From Clostridiales bacterium UBA3758 (GTDB lineage: Bacteria; Bacillota; Clostridia; Oscillospirales; Oscillospiraceae): a DNA stretch of 57,248 nt. The first letter of the stretch is position 1. Every line of letters starts with the position of its first letter. Below are positions 23,252 to 30,736 of the stretch, piece after piece. The stretch spans positions 13,748-70,995 of the forward strand of contig DFGE01000028.1 of assembly GCA_002371675.1 (NCBI GenBank). The letters run 5' to 3'. The notes beneath the pieces were generated by a model. It worked only from the letters and a program-made list of their open reading frames with translations, was not told the origin of the DNA and did no database searches. Position numbers and translations under genes: made by a program.

Positions 23252-24298
23252 TCATGACGTGATCTGCGGATCGGCCACGGCCCAGACATACAGCTCCTGG
23301 CGCTTCGGGTCGGTGTAATCCGGCAGTCCCTCCGCGGGGAAGCCCAGATTCGCCGTCACGCGGAAGGGCACCGCGCCGTGCTCGCAACCGTAGAGCTGCG
23401 CCACCTCGGTGAAGAGCAGCGTGCCGAGCGGGATATGATAATCGCTCGTCACGAGCGCGAGCTGCCGCACCTGCGGATACTCCCGCGTAAGGATCGCCAG
23501 GCAGCGCTGCGCGTTCTCCTCTGTCGTGCGGGAGGCGGCCTCGCGGATGATCCGCTCCGGTGCGATCCCCTGCTCAAGCAGATAGGCCTCCATGACGCCC
23601 GCCTCTGTCACGTCCGGGTTTTTCATCGCCGTGCCGCCACCCGTCACGATCACAAAGGCGTTGGGGTATTGTTCCGCCGCCTTCAGGGCCAGATCACAGC
23701 GCCCCTTCAGCTCCGGCGCCATGCTGCCGTCCGGCTCAAGCTGGAAGCCCAGCACGAGGATGGCAAGCGAATCGTCCTGCGGCAGATCGTCCGGCAGGCG
23801 CTCATAATTGATCTCCAGATCCCCATTGACCTCGACCCAGGTGCGCATGATCTCCTCCCAGGCCGCGCCGAGCTCCGGGTCAATCGCCTTGAGCTGCGTG
23901 ACGTCGCTTTCGATCACCGCGAGGTGATCCGCCGTCTGGTGCTGGTAGGCATAGACCATATCCGTCACAAGCTGGAAGCTCTGCTTGTTGTAACGGATCG
24001 GATGGATGACCTCCGGGTTCGGCGTAGGCTCCGCAGCGCTCACGGCGGCAGGGGGCGCGCTCGTCTCAGGCGGCTCGGGCAGTACGCTTGCCTCCGGGGA
24101 GCGCGTCGGCTCGGGCGACGCGGCGGGAGGCTGCGTCACTTCCGGCGCGGACAGCTCGTTCGCGTTCGCCTGCGCGTCCGGTTTCCCGGACGGAGGCGCG
24201 GAGGCATGCAGGCGCAGCAGCAGCGTGCCGCCCAGGATCAGCAGCAGGAGCAGCAGGAGCCATCCTCCCCTGCCCCGTTTCCTTTTTTCCTCTTTCAC
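23252..24298 (-). CDS. Membrane-anchored DUF218 (YdcF/SanA-like) protein
   Basis: 348 residues: a basic cytoplasmic start, one membrane helix (about 13-28, WLLLLLLLILGGTLLL), a long Pro/Ala/Glu-rich linker (about 30-100), then a DUF218 domain (about 175-330). Typical DUF218 segments are seen: LAILVLGFQLEPDGSM, FVIVTGGGTAMKNPDVTEA, EAASRTTEENA and LVTSDYHIPLG. Family members act in envelope maintenance (SanA, ElyC) but the reaction is unproven. The start is GTG at 24298, preceded by GAGGAGG 9 bases upstream; no better ATG exists. Confidence 0.87.
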   Translation of the reverse strand: MKEEKRKRGRGGWLLLLLLLILGGTLLLRLHASAPPSGKPDAQANANELSAPEVTQPPAASPEPTRSPEASVLPEPPETSAPPAAVSAAEPTPNPEVIHPIRYNKQSFQLVTDMVYAYQHQTADHLAVIESDVTQLKAIDPELGAAWEEIMRTWVEVNGDLEINYERLPDDLPQDDSLAILVLGFQLEPDGSMAPELKGRCDLALKAAEQYPNAFVIVTGGGTAMKNPDVTEAGVMEAYLLEQGIAPERIIREAASRTTEENAQRCLAILTREYPQVRQLALVTSDYHIPLGTLLFTEVAQLYGCEHGAVPFRVTANLGFPAEGLPDYTDPKRQELYVWAVADPQITS

Positions 24299-24325
24299 GC
24301 GCGCCCCTCCTCTGCTCTTTTACTT

Positions 24326-24361
24326 TATTATACCATAGATGCGAAGCGGCTATGGTATAAT
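24326..24361. promoter_or_regulatory. Palindrome with TATAAT on both strands
   Basis: ATTATACCATAG and its perfect complement CTATGGTATAAT flank an 11-base loop. Each strand carries TGGTATAAT, an extended -10 box. The minus box is correctly placed for the DUF218 gene; the plus one points toward the response regulator, 200 bp away. No clear -35 boxes. Confidence 0.5.
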
Positions 24362-24364
24362 TTG

Positions 24365-24447
24365 TCATGTTTTTCGGTTGCCGCGCGAGCGGCGAGAAAA
24401 ACGACTTGGGATCAGAATAATAACCGCCTTGCGGTTATTTTACCATG
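24365..24447 (+). repeat. Dispersed intergenic repeat B, copy 1
   Basis: TGTCATGTTTTTCGGTTGCC, a GCCGC/GCGGC hairpin, GAGAAAAACGACT, then AATAACCGCCTTGCGGTTATT (second hairpin) and CCATG. Matches 30616-30695 over about 80 bp with few changes. Confidence 0.85.
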
Positions 24448-24567
24448 CCTGCGGCGTGGAAACAAGCCGTCCGCGAAGCAAATCCGCTGCACGTTTCCGC
24501 ATAACGCGGAGAAAAAACAGATGCTTTTTCCGCGCCGCTATGCTACAATGGGACAGAGGTGATGAGT

Positions 24568-25242
24568 ATGAGGCTTCTGTATGCCGAAGACGAGAGATCC
24601 CTGGCCAGGGCTGTTTCGGCGATCCTGGTCAAGAATCACTACGCGGTCGACGTCGTTTATGACGGCGAGAGCGCGCTGGATTACCTCGAGACCGGAAACT
24701 ACGACGGTGCGATCCTGGACGTGATGATGCCGAAGCTGGACGGCTTCGAGGTGCTGCGGCGGATGCGCGCCCGCGGCGACCGCACGCCTGTGCTGCTGCT
24801 CACCGCCAGGTCGGAGATCGACGACCGGGTTGCGGGGCTGGACAGCGGCGCGAACGACTATCTGACCAAGCCCTTTGATATGAAGGAGCTGCTTGCGCGC
24901 ATCCGCGCGATGACGCGCGACCTCTCCGTTCAGCCTGACAAGACCCTGCGCTTCGCTTCTGTCATGCTCGACTGCGCGGGATACGATCTGAGCGGCCCGG
25001 GCGGGAGCGTCAAGCTCGCCGGCAAGGAGTTCCAGATGATGGAAATGCTGATGCGCAGCCCCCGCCAGCTGATCTCCACCGAGACCTTCATGGATCACAT
25101 CTGGGGCTACGAGAGTGAGACGGAGCTGAACGTCGTGTGGGTGTATATCTCCATGCTGCGCAAAAAGCTCAGAGCCATTGATGCGGATATCGAGATCAAG
25201 GCGCAGCGCGGCACGGGCTACTACCTGGAGGGCAAGACATGA
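24568..25242 (+). CDS. OmpR/PhoB-family response regulator
   Basis: 224 residues. The receiver domain (1-115) has the acidic pocket (Glu7, Asp8), phosphoacceptor Asp51 in AILDVMMPKLDG, the Thr in LLTAR and Lys in LTKPFD. The winged-helix DNA-binding domain (about 128-222) ends NVVWVYISMLRKKL and QRGTGYYL. Start at 24568 has AGAGG at an 8-base distance; upstream in-frame GTG 24559 and ATG 24562 are too close to it. The stop overlaps the kinase start by 4 bp (ATGA). It probably controls the convergent VTC/DUF4956 operon; see the direct repeat at 29571. Confidence 0.95.
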   Translation: MRLLYAEDERSLARAVSAILVKNHYAVDVVYDGESALDYLETGNYDGAILDVMMPKLDGFEVLRRMRARGDRTPVLLLTARSEIDDRVAGLDSGANDYLTKPFDMKELLARIRAMTRDLSVQPDKTLRFASVMLDCAGYDLSGPGGSVKLAGKEFQMMEMLMRSPRQLISTETFMDHIWGYESETELNVVWVYISMLRKKLRAIDADIEIKAQRGTGYYLEGKT

Positions 25243-26540
25243 TCCAAAAGCTCCGCAGAAAATTCGTGGCGGCGGCTATCGTCTCCGTCTTTCTGGTGCT
25301 GTTCCTGCTGATCGGCGCAATCAACCTGATCAACTATCAGCGCCTCGTCGCCGATGCGGATCAGACCCTCGCGATCCTCTCCGCCAACCGGGGCTCCTTC
25401 CCCGGGGAGATGCTGCGGGATGAGGACCGGCCGGAGCTTCCGCCGGCCATGCCGGACGAAGCTATGCTGCCGCCGACGCCGGGCGAAAGCGAGTTGTTCG
25501 GCGGCGGGCACGGCTTCAACAGAGAGCTCGCCTACCAGTCCCGTTTCTTTTCCGCCTGGTTTTCCGGAGACGGCGATTTTCTGCGTCTGAATCTGGATAA
25601 CCTCGCCTCGCTGAGCGAGGAGGAGGCGCAGGCCCTTGCGGAGGAAGTTTACGCTGCCGGGAAGACACGGGGCTTCGCCGGCGAATACCGCTGCTGCCGC
25701 GCGGACTGTGAGGGCGAAACACTGCTGCTCTTTCTCAACTGCGCACGGGAGCTGGAGACCTTCCGCAGCTTTCTTTATGCGAGCATCGGCATCTCCCTGG
25801 CCGGGACGCTCGCTGTCTTCCTGCTCCTGCTGCTCTTTTCCGGACGCATCGTCCGTCCGATTGCGGAGAGCTACGAAAAGCAAAAACGCTTCATCACCGA
25901 CGCCGGGCATGAGCTGAAAACGCCCATCACGATCATCCGGGCGGATGCGGATGTGCTGGGCTCCGAGCTCGGCGAGGAGAACGAATGGCTCTCGGATATC
26001 CGCCGCCAGACGCTCCGGCTCTCGGAGCTGACCGCCGATCTGATCTATCTCTCGAAGATGGAGGAGGAAAACGCCGCGCTGCAGCTGCAGCCTCTCCTTC
26101 TCTCCGAGCTCGTGGACGAAACGGCGCAGTCCTTCCAGGCGCTGGCGATCACCAAGGGCAGGCGCTTCCTCTCCTCCATCGAGCCGGAGCTGACGGTCAG
26201 CGGTGACGAGAAGGCGCTTGCCAAGCTCGCCTCCATCCTGCTGGATAACGCCATGAAGTACTCCCCCGCGGGCGGAACGGTGAGTCTCACGCTCTCAAAG
26301 GCAGGGAAAAACGCGCGGCTTGCCGTCAAAAACAGCACGCCGCCCATGGAGACAGGGAACGCGGACCGGCTGTTCGAGCGCTTTGCCAGGGAGGACCCCT
26401 CCCGCAGCGCGGAAACCGGCGGCTTCGGCCTCGGCCTTGCGATCGCCAAGGCGATCACGGAGGCGCATAAGGGAAGCATCCACGCCCAGTCGGAGGACGG
26501 CGCATCCCTGACCGTGACGGCGGAGCTGCCTCTTGCGTAA
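25239..26540 (+). CDS. Sensor histidine kinase
   Basis: 433 residues. Membrane helices at about 8-31 and 181-200 enclose an outer sensor of about 150 residues that includes a Pro/Glu-rich stretch (RPELPPAMPDEAMLPPTPGE) and a Cys pair (YRCCRADC). There is little HAMP sequence. DHp domain: FITDAGHELKTPIT with phosphoacceptor His224. The catalytic ATPase domain shows the N-box LASILLDNAMKYSP, FERFARED and GGFGLGLAIAKAI. Translationally coupled to the response regulator. The ligand is unknown; the anionic polymer chemistry of the neighbouring VTC operon suggests an envelope signal. Confidence 0.94.
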   Translation: MIQKLRRKFVAAAIVSVFLVLFLLIGAINLINYQRLVADADQTLAILSANRGSFPGEMLRDEDRPELPPAMPDEAMLPPTPGESELFGGGHGFNRELAYQSRFFSAWFSGDGDFLRLNLDNLASLSEEEAQALAEEVYAAGKTRGFAGEYRCCRADCEGETLLLFLNCARELETFRSFLYASIGISLAGTLAVFLLLLLFSGRIVRPIAESYEKQKRFITDAGHELKTPITIIRADADVLGSELGEENEWLSDIRRQTLRLSELTADLIYLSKMEEENAALQLQPLLLSELVDETAQSFQALAITKGRRFLSSIEPELTVSGDEKALAKLASILLDNAMKYSPAGGTVSLTLSKAGKNARLAVKNSTPPMETGNADRLFERFAREDPSRSAETGGFGLGLAIAKAITEAHKGSIHAQSEDGASLTVTAELPLA

Positions 26541-26564
26541 GTTAAGAGCAAAGTTAAGAGCAAA
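26541..26564 (+). repeat. Perfect 12-bp tandem repeat
   Basis: GTTAAGAGCAAA occurs twice in a row immediately after the kinase stop codon and before the shared terminator. No function apparent. Confidence 0.8.
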
Positions 26565-26598
26565 AAGAACACGGATCAACGGATCCGTGTCCTTTTTG
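26562..26598. terminator. Bidirectional terminator between convergent operons
   Basis: ACACGGATC stem around a short loop, with AAAAAG on one side and CTTTTTG on the other. It lies between the kinase gene and the lipoprotein gene. Confidence 0.85.
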
Positions 26599-26613
26599 CT
26601 GTGTGATCTGCTG

Positions 26614-28134
26614 TCAGGGGCGCCCTCCCGGGAAACCGCCCTGTCCGCCGGGGAAGCCGCCCTGGCCGCCGGGGAAACCGCCCTGGCCGCCGGGGAAACC
26701 GCCCTGACCGCCGGGGAAACCGCCCTGGCCGCCTCCGGGAACGTTGCCGAAGCCACCCATACCGCCGGGACCGCCCATCATCTGGTTCGTCAGTGTGCTG
26801 ACCTGCTGACCGTTGACGTACACCGTGCCGCCGGTGAAGCTCGCGCTGCCGTCATAGTCGAAGGGCGAATTGGCGTTGATGCTGATGGTGCCGCCGCTGA
26901 TGATGAGGCTGCCGTTGGAGTCGATCCCGTCGGTATCCCCCGCGCCCATCGTGATGCTGATGCTGCCGCCGGTGATTTCGACGCTCGGCGCATAGGTCGA
27001 AGACTTTCTGGCGGCATTGATCCCGTCGTCGGAGGCCTGGATCGTGATCTCCCCGCCGCTGATGAGAACATAGCTGCCCTCAATGCCTTCTGCCGCGCTG
27101 ATCTCCAGCGTGCCGCCGCTGATCTCCGCCTTTTCATCCGCGTGGATCCCGTCGTCCCCGCTGCGGAGCGAGAAGCTGCCCGCGCCGATCATAAGCGAAC
27201 CGTTTGTGTGGATAGCGTCGTCCAGGGAGTCGATGCTGCAGACGCCGCCGTTCATGATGAGGGAGACGCCGGCCTTGATCCCCTTGCCGGATTCTGTGCT
27301 GTAGGCGCCGGACGCGCTGCCGCCGGCCGTAATGCTGATTTCCGCGTTCTCCGAGGCAAAAACGGTCTCTGCCTGGATACCGTCCTTCCCGGCGGTGATC
27401 GTGAGGGCGGAATCAAGCACATAGACATAGCCGCGCTCCGCATCCTCACCGTTATCCGAGCGGACGCCGTCGCTGCCGGCCGTGATGCTGACCGTCGCCT
27501 CCGAGAGCGTCACGGAGTCCTTGCCGTTCAGGCCGACGTTCTCCGCGCAGATGCTGAGATCCTTTGCCGTGACAACCAGATCATCCTTGGAGACGACCGC
27601 GTGCTTATAGTTGCCGTTGATCGTGAGCTTGCCGGCGCCGTTGATGGTGAGATCCGCCTTGCTGAACACCGCAGCGTCCAGCGTGGTTTCCCCGTCGGAG
27701 AGGCTGTAGGAGGAACCGTCGGAAATCGTGTTCTCCGTGCCCGCTGCGGCAGTGAGAAAGACCTTGTCCGCGCTGCGGACATAAATTGCAGGGCCATCGG
27801 CATCGCTGATCGACGCGTTATCCAGCACGAGCTGCACCTTGTCCTCCTCCCCCGCTTCGATCACGATCATCTGCTCTTCATAGCTGCCGGAGAGGATGTA
27901 CACGCCTGCCTCCGTGATCGTCAGATCGCTCCCGGGCGAGAGCGTCACCGCCTCGGCAGCGTCGTATTCGCCGGAGGCGTCGCGCTCAGACACATCGGCC
28001 TCCGGCGCTGCGGAGAGAGCGGCCGCGGTCTCTGCCGCTGTGCTCTCCGCCGAGGCCGGGGATGTGAGGCCGCAGCCCGTCATCAGCAGGGCTGCGAGCG
28101 CACCGGCCAGCATGATCCTGTATTTGCCTGTCAT
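26614..28134 (-). CDS. Carbohydrate-binding domain lipoprotein, Cthe_2159-like
   Basis: 506 residues. A signal peptide ends in a lipobox (LAALLMTGCG, Cys about 21), followed by an Ala/Ser-rich linker. Most of the protein (about 60-445) is a right-handed beta-helix-like array of short strands, for example VYILSGSYEEQMIVIEAGE, LVLDNASISDADGPAIYV and VFLTAAAGTENTISDG; this matches the Cthe_2159 family, whose founder binds cellulose-like or acidic polysaccharide. The C-terminus has five GGQGGFP repeats (21-bp DNA units, about 26626-26735). The start overlaps the DUF4956 stop by 4 bp. Last gene of a three-gene operon. Confidence 0.87.
   Translation of the reverse strand: MTGKYRIMLAGALAALLMTGCGLTSPASAESTAAETAAALSAAPEADVSERDASGEYDAAEAVTLSPGSDLTITEAGVYILSGSYEEQMIVIEAGEEDKVQLVLDNASISDADGPAIYVRSADKVFLTAAAGTENTISDGSSYSLSDGETTLDAAVFSKADLTINGAGKLTINGNYKHAVVSKDDLVVTAKDLSICAENVGLNGKDSVTLSEATVSITAGSDGVRSDNGEDAERGYVYVLDSALTITAGKDGIQAETVFASENAEISITAGGSASGAYSTESGKGIKAGVSLIMNGGVCSIDSLDDAIHTNGSLMIGAGSFSLRSGDDGIHADEKAEISGGTLEISAAEGIEGSYVLISGGEITIQASDDGINAARKSSTYAPSVEITGGSISITMGAGDTDGIDSNGSLIISGGTISINANSPFDYDGSASFTGGTVYVNGQQVSTLTNQMMGGPGGMGGFGNVPGGGQGGFPGGQGGFPGGQGGFPGGQGGFPGGQGGFPGGRP
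26626..26735 (-). repeat. Five 21-bp repeats encoding GGQGGFP
   Basis: Near-identical 21-bp units at the 3' end of the lipoprotein gene; prone to copy-number change by slippage. They encode a flexible Gly-rich tail. Confidence 0.9.
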
Positions 28135-28799
28135 AGTTCTTCTCCTCCTTCGGTATCGTTCAGCAGAGCGATTTCCAGATTGCCGTTCCGGCAGCGCAGC
28201 GCGTCCAGAAAGTCCTGCGCAGCCGCGGGATTCTTCAGCTCTATTTTATAATGCAGCTTATACAGGCTGCCCATATTCGAGGTCTTTGCCTTGACGAGCC
28301 TGCTGTTCTTCGTGTACTGCGCGAACAGATCGTCAAAGGCGTCGCTGAAATGCAGCGACTCGGGCACGGTGACGAGCAGCGCGGCGGTGCGGTCGCAGCT
28401 CATGGGCAGGCGGGAGAGCAGCAGCATCACGCCGGATGCGATCAGCGTGAAGAGCAGCGCGAGGGCGAGATAGCCTGCCGCACAGGCGAGACCAGCCGTC
28501 ATAACGAGGAAGATCGCGGAGATATCCCGCGCCTTGCCCGCCACGCTGCGGAAGCGCACAAGCGAGAACGCGCCCGCCACGGCGACGCCCGTGCCCACGT
28601 TGCCGTTGACCATAAGGATCACCGTGCTGACGATGATCGGCAGGACGACGAGTGAGATGAGAAAGCTGCGGCTCGCCTCGCGCTCGCGGCTCAGCGCAAG
28701 CGCGGCCACGGCGCCGCACAGCCCCGCGGCGAGCAGGCAGAGCAGATAACTGCCAACGGAAAGGCTTCCGCTCAGAACCGAATCAAAAATTGACGACAT
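28131..28799 (-). CDS. DUF4956 membrane protein
   Basis: 222 residues. Four membrane helices in the first 130 residues (about 13-35, 48-65, 70-82, 98-128) carry the family-typical NGNVGTGVAVAGAFSLVRFRSVAGKARDI-like segment (LVRFRS with conserved basic residues). A cytoplasmic domain follows (about 140-222). DUF4956 genes regularly accompany VTC-domain genes in bacteria, and the protein may be a membrane partner of the polymerase, but no activity is established. Start at 28799 after AAAGGGGG; an upstream open frame belongs to the overlapping VTC gene. It overlaps the VTC gene by 17 bp and the lipoprotein gene by 4 bp. Confidence 0.88.
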   Translation of the reverse strand: MSSIFDSVLSGSLSVGSYLLCLLAAGLCGAVAALALSREREASRSFLISLVVLPIIVSTVILMVNGNVGTGVAVAGAFSLVRFRSVAGKARDISAIFLVMTAGLACAAGYLALALLFTLIASGVMLLLSRLPMSCDRTAALLVTVPESLHFSDAFDDLFAQYTKNSRLVKAKTSNMGSLYKLHYKIELKNPAAAQDFLDALRCRNGNLEIALLNDTEGGEEL

Positions 28800-29526
28800 A
28801 TTGGTTTCCCCCTTTAGATAACGTGATGATGCGCCTTGTTCTCTCCAGGCTGTGGAGATAGCCGGCACCGTATTTGGAGAAGCTGCCCGGCAGGATGCCC
28901 TCCGCGTCCAGCGCATGCGCCAGCCACAGCGGCATGCCGCCCGCAGTTTTGATCTCCAGCAGCACCGTGTCCTCCGGCAGCAAGGCAATTCCCTCCGTGC
29001 CTGCGCTGAGGCGGAGTTCGCTCTCGCGGTAACGGATGTTTCGGTCAAAGGTCAGGCGGAGATCCGGGTGCTCCTCATCAAACCAGGCCTCGCGTTCGCA
29101 GGCGATCAGCATGGCGGGCCGCAGGCTGCCGTAGAAGCTCATGGCCCAGTCGAGCTCGTGGATGATCTGGCTTTCAAATGGCCGGATCCCCTGCTCCAGA
29201 TAGCGCTCCGCCTCGGCAAGCGTCATGGACGCGCGGCGCTTATACACAACGCCGTTGTTTTTCTTCTTCAGCTCCAGAAACACGCTGCTGTCGGCTTTTG
29301 CTGTACCGTAGCTGCGCAGGCGGAGCTTTTCCTTGTAGTTCACCGCCTCGATGGAGTTGCGGATGATGCGGTGATCCGGCGTATCCAGATAGAGGCTCAT
29401 CACGGTGCTGCGGCCGAATTCGTCCGGCCGCAGATGGAAGCGGATTCGCCGGAAGAGCGCTTGAAACTGCGCCTCGGAGAGAAGATATTTCTTCTCGATC
29501 CGTTTGAAAATGAAGGTCGTATCCAT
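28783..29526 (-). CDS. VTC-domain polyphosphate polymerase-like protein
   Basis: 247 residues forming a tunnel-type triphosphate-tunnel metalloenzyme fold. Seen: RIEKKYLLS (about 7-15), VMSLYLDTPDHRIIRNS, YKEKLRLRSYG, VFLELKKKNNGVVYKRRAS (about 97-115) and LLEIKTAGGMPLWL: alternating basic and acidic residues that line the tunnel in yeast Vtc4, which makes polyphosphate from ATP. Start at 29526 follows GGAGG 8 bases upstream. First gene of the operon with DUF4956 and the carbohydrate-binding lipoprotein. In bacteria the product is not proven; a phosphate-polymer or surface-modification role is an inference. Confidence 0.88.
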   Translation of the reverse strand: MDTTFIFKRIEKKYLLSEAQFQALFRRIRFHLRPDEFGRSTVMSLYLDTPDHRIIRNSIEAVNYKEKLRLRSYGTAKADSSVFLELKKKNNGVVYKRRASMTLAEAERYLEQGIRPFESQIIHELDWAMSFYGSLRPAMLIACEREAWFDEEHPDLRLTFDRNIRYRESELRLSAGTEGIALLPEDTVLLEIKTAGGMPLWLAHALDAEGILPGSFSKYGAGYLHSLERTRRIITLSKGGNQYVVNF

Positions 29527-29556
29527 TTGCGGCGCCTCCTTCCTTGTTCTGATGCC

Positions 29557-29562
29557 ATCATA
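29557..29562 (-). promoter_or_regulatory. Probable -10 box of the VTC operon
   Basis: Minus strand TATGAT, 30 bp upstream of the start. The matching -35 position (AAGTTC) is poor, suggesting an activator-dependent promoter. Confidence 0.45.
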
Positions 29563-29570
29563 GCGGCGCA

Positions 29571-29590
29571 AATTTAAACGAACTTAAAAA
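29571..29590 (-). promoter_or_regulatory. Direct repeat, candidate response regulator box
   Basis: AATTTAAACG followed by AACTTAAAAA: two similar 10-bp half sites one helical turn apart, placed about -21 to -40 from the predicted start. OmpR-family activators typically bind such repeats over the -35 region, and an OmpR-type regulator gene is the neighbour. Confidence 0.45.
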
Positions 29591-29660
29591 TACGGAGAGA
29601 CGAAAAATTATTTTTCACCACGGCAGAGAGGCCGCCGCTCGCGGCCCCCTCTCACCGGGC

Positions 29661-29710
29661 AAAAAGAACACGGCTGCCCCGCATCTGCTGCGGGACTGGC
29701 CGTGTTCTTT
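29661..29710 (-). terminator. Terminator of the esterase gene
   Basis: Long stem with AAAGAACACGG and complement at its base plus an inner CCCCGCA/TGCGGG part, followed on the minus strand by TTTTTG. It shares AAAAAGAACACGG with the terminator at 26562. Confidence 0.8.
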
Positions 29711-29780
29711 CTGTATGATGTTTCCCCGGGCGCGCCGCACCTGTCTTCTCAGGCTGCGAAACGTGCGGAGGGGCGTGTGT

Positions 29781-30461
29781 TCACACTTCCTGCTCTGCGA
29801 TCCAGCAGAAGGCCCTCGCGGTGCGCAGCTCGCTGTCCCGGAAATGATTGCCGGGATTCCATTCCAGTGTGACGCAGTGATCGGGCTGCAGCAGCGCGTA
29901 CTGCTCCCGGATGCGCTCGCCCACCGCGGCCACGACGGGGTTTTTCGCCCGCTCCTCCCGGTCGCCGAGGCTCAGATAGACCCTCCTCGCCCGGATCGGG
30001 CAAGAGCGGACATAGTCGAGCCAGGCGGGGAACCACACGGAGGGCGAGGCCGCCGCAACGGAGGAAAAGATCCCCGTCCGCGTCGCCGCCCAGAGCGCAA
30101 AAAGCCCCGCGAGCGAGTAACCGCCGAGGCAGAGCGGCGTCTCTCCGTTCAGCGCAAGCCGCGCACGCAGCTCCGGCACGAGCCGATCTGTCATGAAGCG
30201 GAGCGTCTCCTCCGCGGCGCCGCCGAAGGGCGTCTTCCCGAACACCGGCGGCGCCTCCCAGGGGCTCAGTTCCCGGTTCCAGTCTTGGATCTCAAAGGCC
30301 GCCAGCGCAAAGGGCAGCGGGCACTGCCGCATTGCCTCAAGCTGCCTGTCCAGCAGGGCCGCGTCATGCGTGTCCACCGGCTGGAGGAACAGGATCTGCG
30401 GCGCCGATGAACAGAACAGCGTCACCGCGCGCCCGTCCAGCAGGAAGCTTTGCTTCTCCAT
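29781..30461 (-). CDS. Esterase-like alpha/beta hydrolase
   Basis: 226 residues, cytoplasmic. The nucleophile elbow GGYSLAGLFALWAA (about 108-121, Ser in GYSLAG) and late GNHFRD (His about 209) suggest a Ser-His hydrolase like the IroE/Fes-type esterase D family; the SPSVWFPAWLDYV segment also fits. Asp is likely in LSLGDREERAKNP. Start at 30461 is chosen because upstream codons are occupied by the small flavodoxin-like ORF, which ends 8 bp before. The substrate cannot be told from sequence. Confidence 0.8.
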   Translation of the reverse strand: MEKQSFLLDGRAVTLFCSSAPQILFLQPVDTHDAALLDRQLEAMRQCPLPFALAAFEIQDWNRELSPWEAPPVFGKTPFGGAAEETLRFMTDRLVPELRARLALNGETPLCLGGYSLAGLFALWAATRTGIFSSVAAASPSVWFPAWLDYVRSCPIRARRVYLSLGDREERAKNPVVAAVGERIREQYALLQPDHCVTLEWNPGNHFRDSELRTARAFCWIAEQEV

Positions 30462-30469
30462 GCCTTCCG

Positions 30470-30586
30470 TCACAGCAGCTCTTTGACCCAGGAGACGAGC
30501 TCCGCCCCCAGCGCAGCGGCAGCGTCCTTCGCTGCCCGCGCCGTCGTCCCGCTCTCTGCGCTGAAGAAAATCACAAGTGTTTTCAT
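30470..30586 (-). CDS. 38-residue flavodoxin-like mini-ORF
   Basis: Reads MKTLVIFFSAESGTT, the first strand and phosphate-binding loop of a flavodoxin, then an alpha-helix (ARAAKDAAAALGAELV) and ends SWVKELL. The ending resembles the last turn of a flavodoxin, as if the middle of the protein had been deleted in frame. It keeps an excellent ribosome binding site (CCGGAGG, 7 bases). Too short to bind FMN by itself. Probably a deletion relic or a small protein of new use; co-transcribed with the esterase. Confidence 0.5.
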   Translation of the reverse strand: MKTLVIFFSAESGTTARAAKDAAAALGAELVSWVKELL

Positions 30587-30615
30587 CGTTTAGCCTCCGG
30601 AGCATTTTGATAATC

Positions 30616-30695
30616 TGTCATGTTTTTCGGTTGCCGCGCCAGCGGCGAGAAAAACGACTGAAATATAATAGCCGCCTTGCGGTTATTATTCCATG
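30616..30695 (+). repeat. Dispersed intergenic repeat B, copy 2
   Basis: Same order of elements as 24365-24447: TGTCATGTTTTTCGGTTGCC, GCCGC/GCGGC hairpin, GAGAAAAACGACT, GCCGCCTTGCGGTTATTATT and CCATG. Sits between the phosphorylase stop and the flavodoxin-like ORF. Confidence 0.85.
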
Positions 30696-30736
30696 AAAGG
30701 AGACCGGCATCCAAAGCCCCGCTCCGCCGCCGGAGC

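Noticed and set aside
24365..30695. Possible CRISPR array from regularly recurring hairpins
   Set aside because: The repeats are two isolated copies 6 kb apart with genes between; there are no spacers or cas genes.
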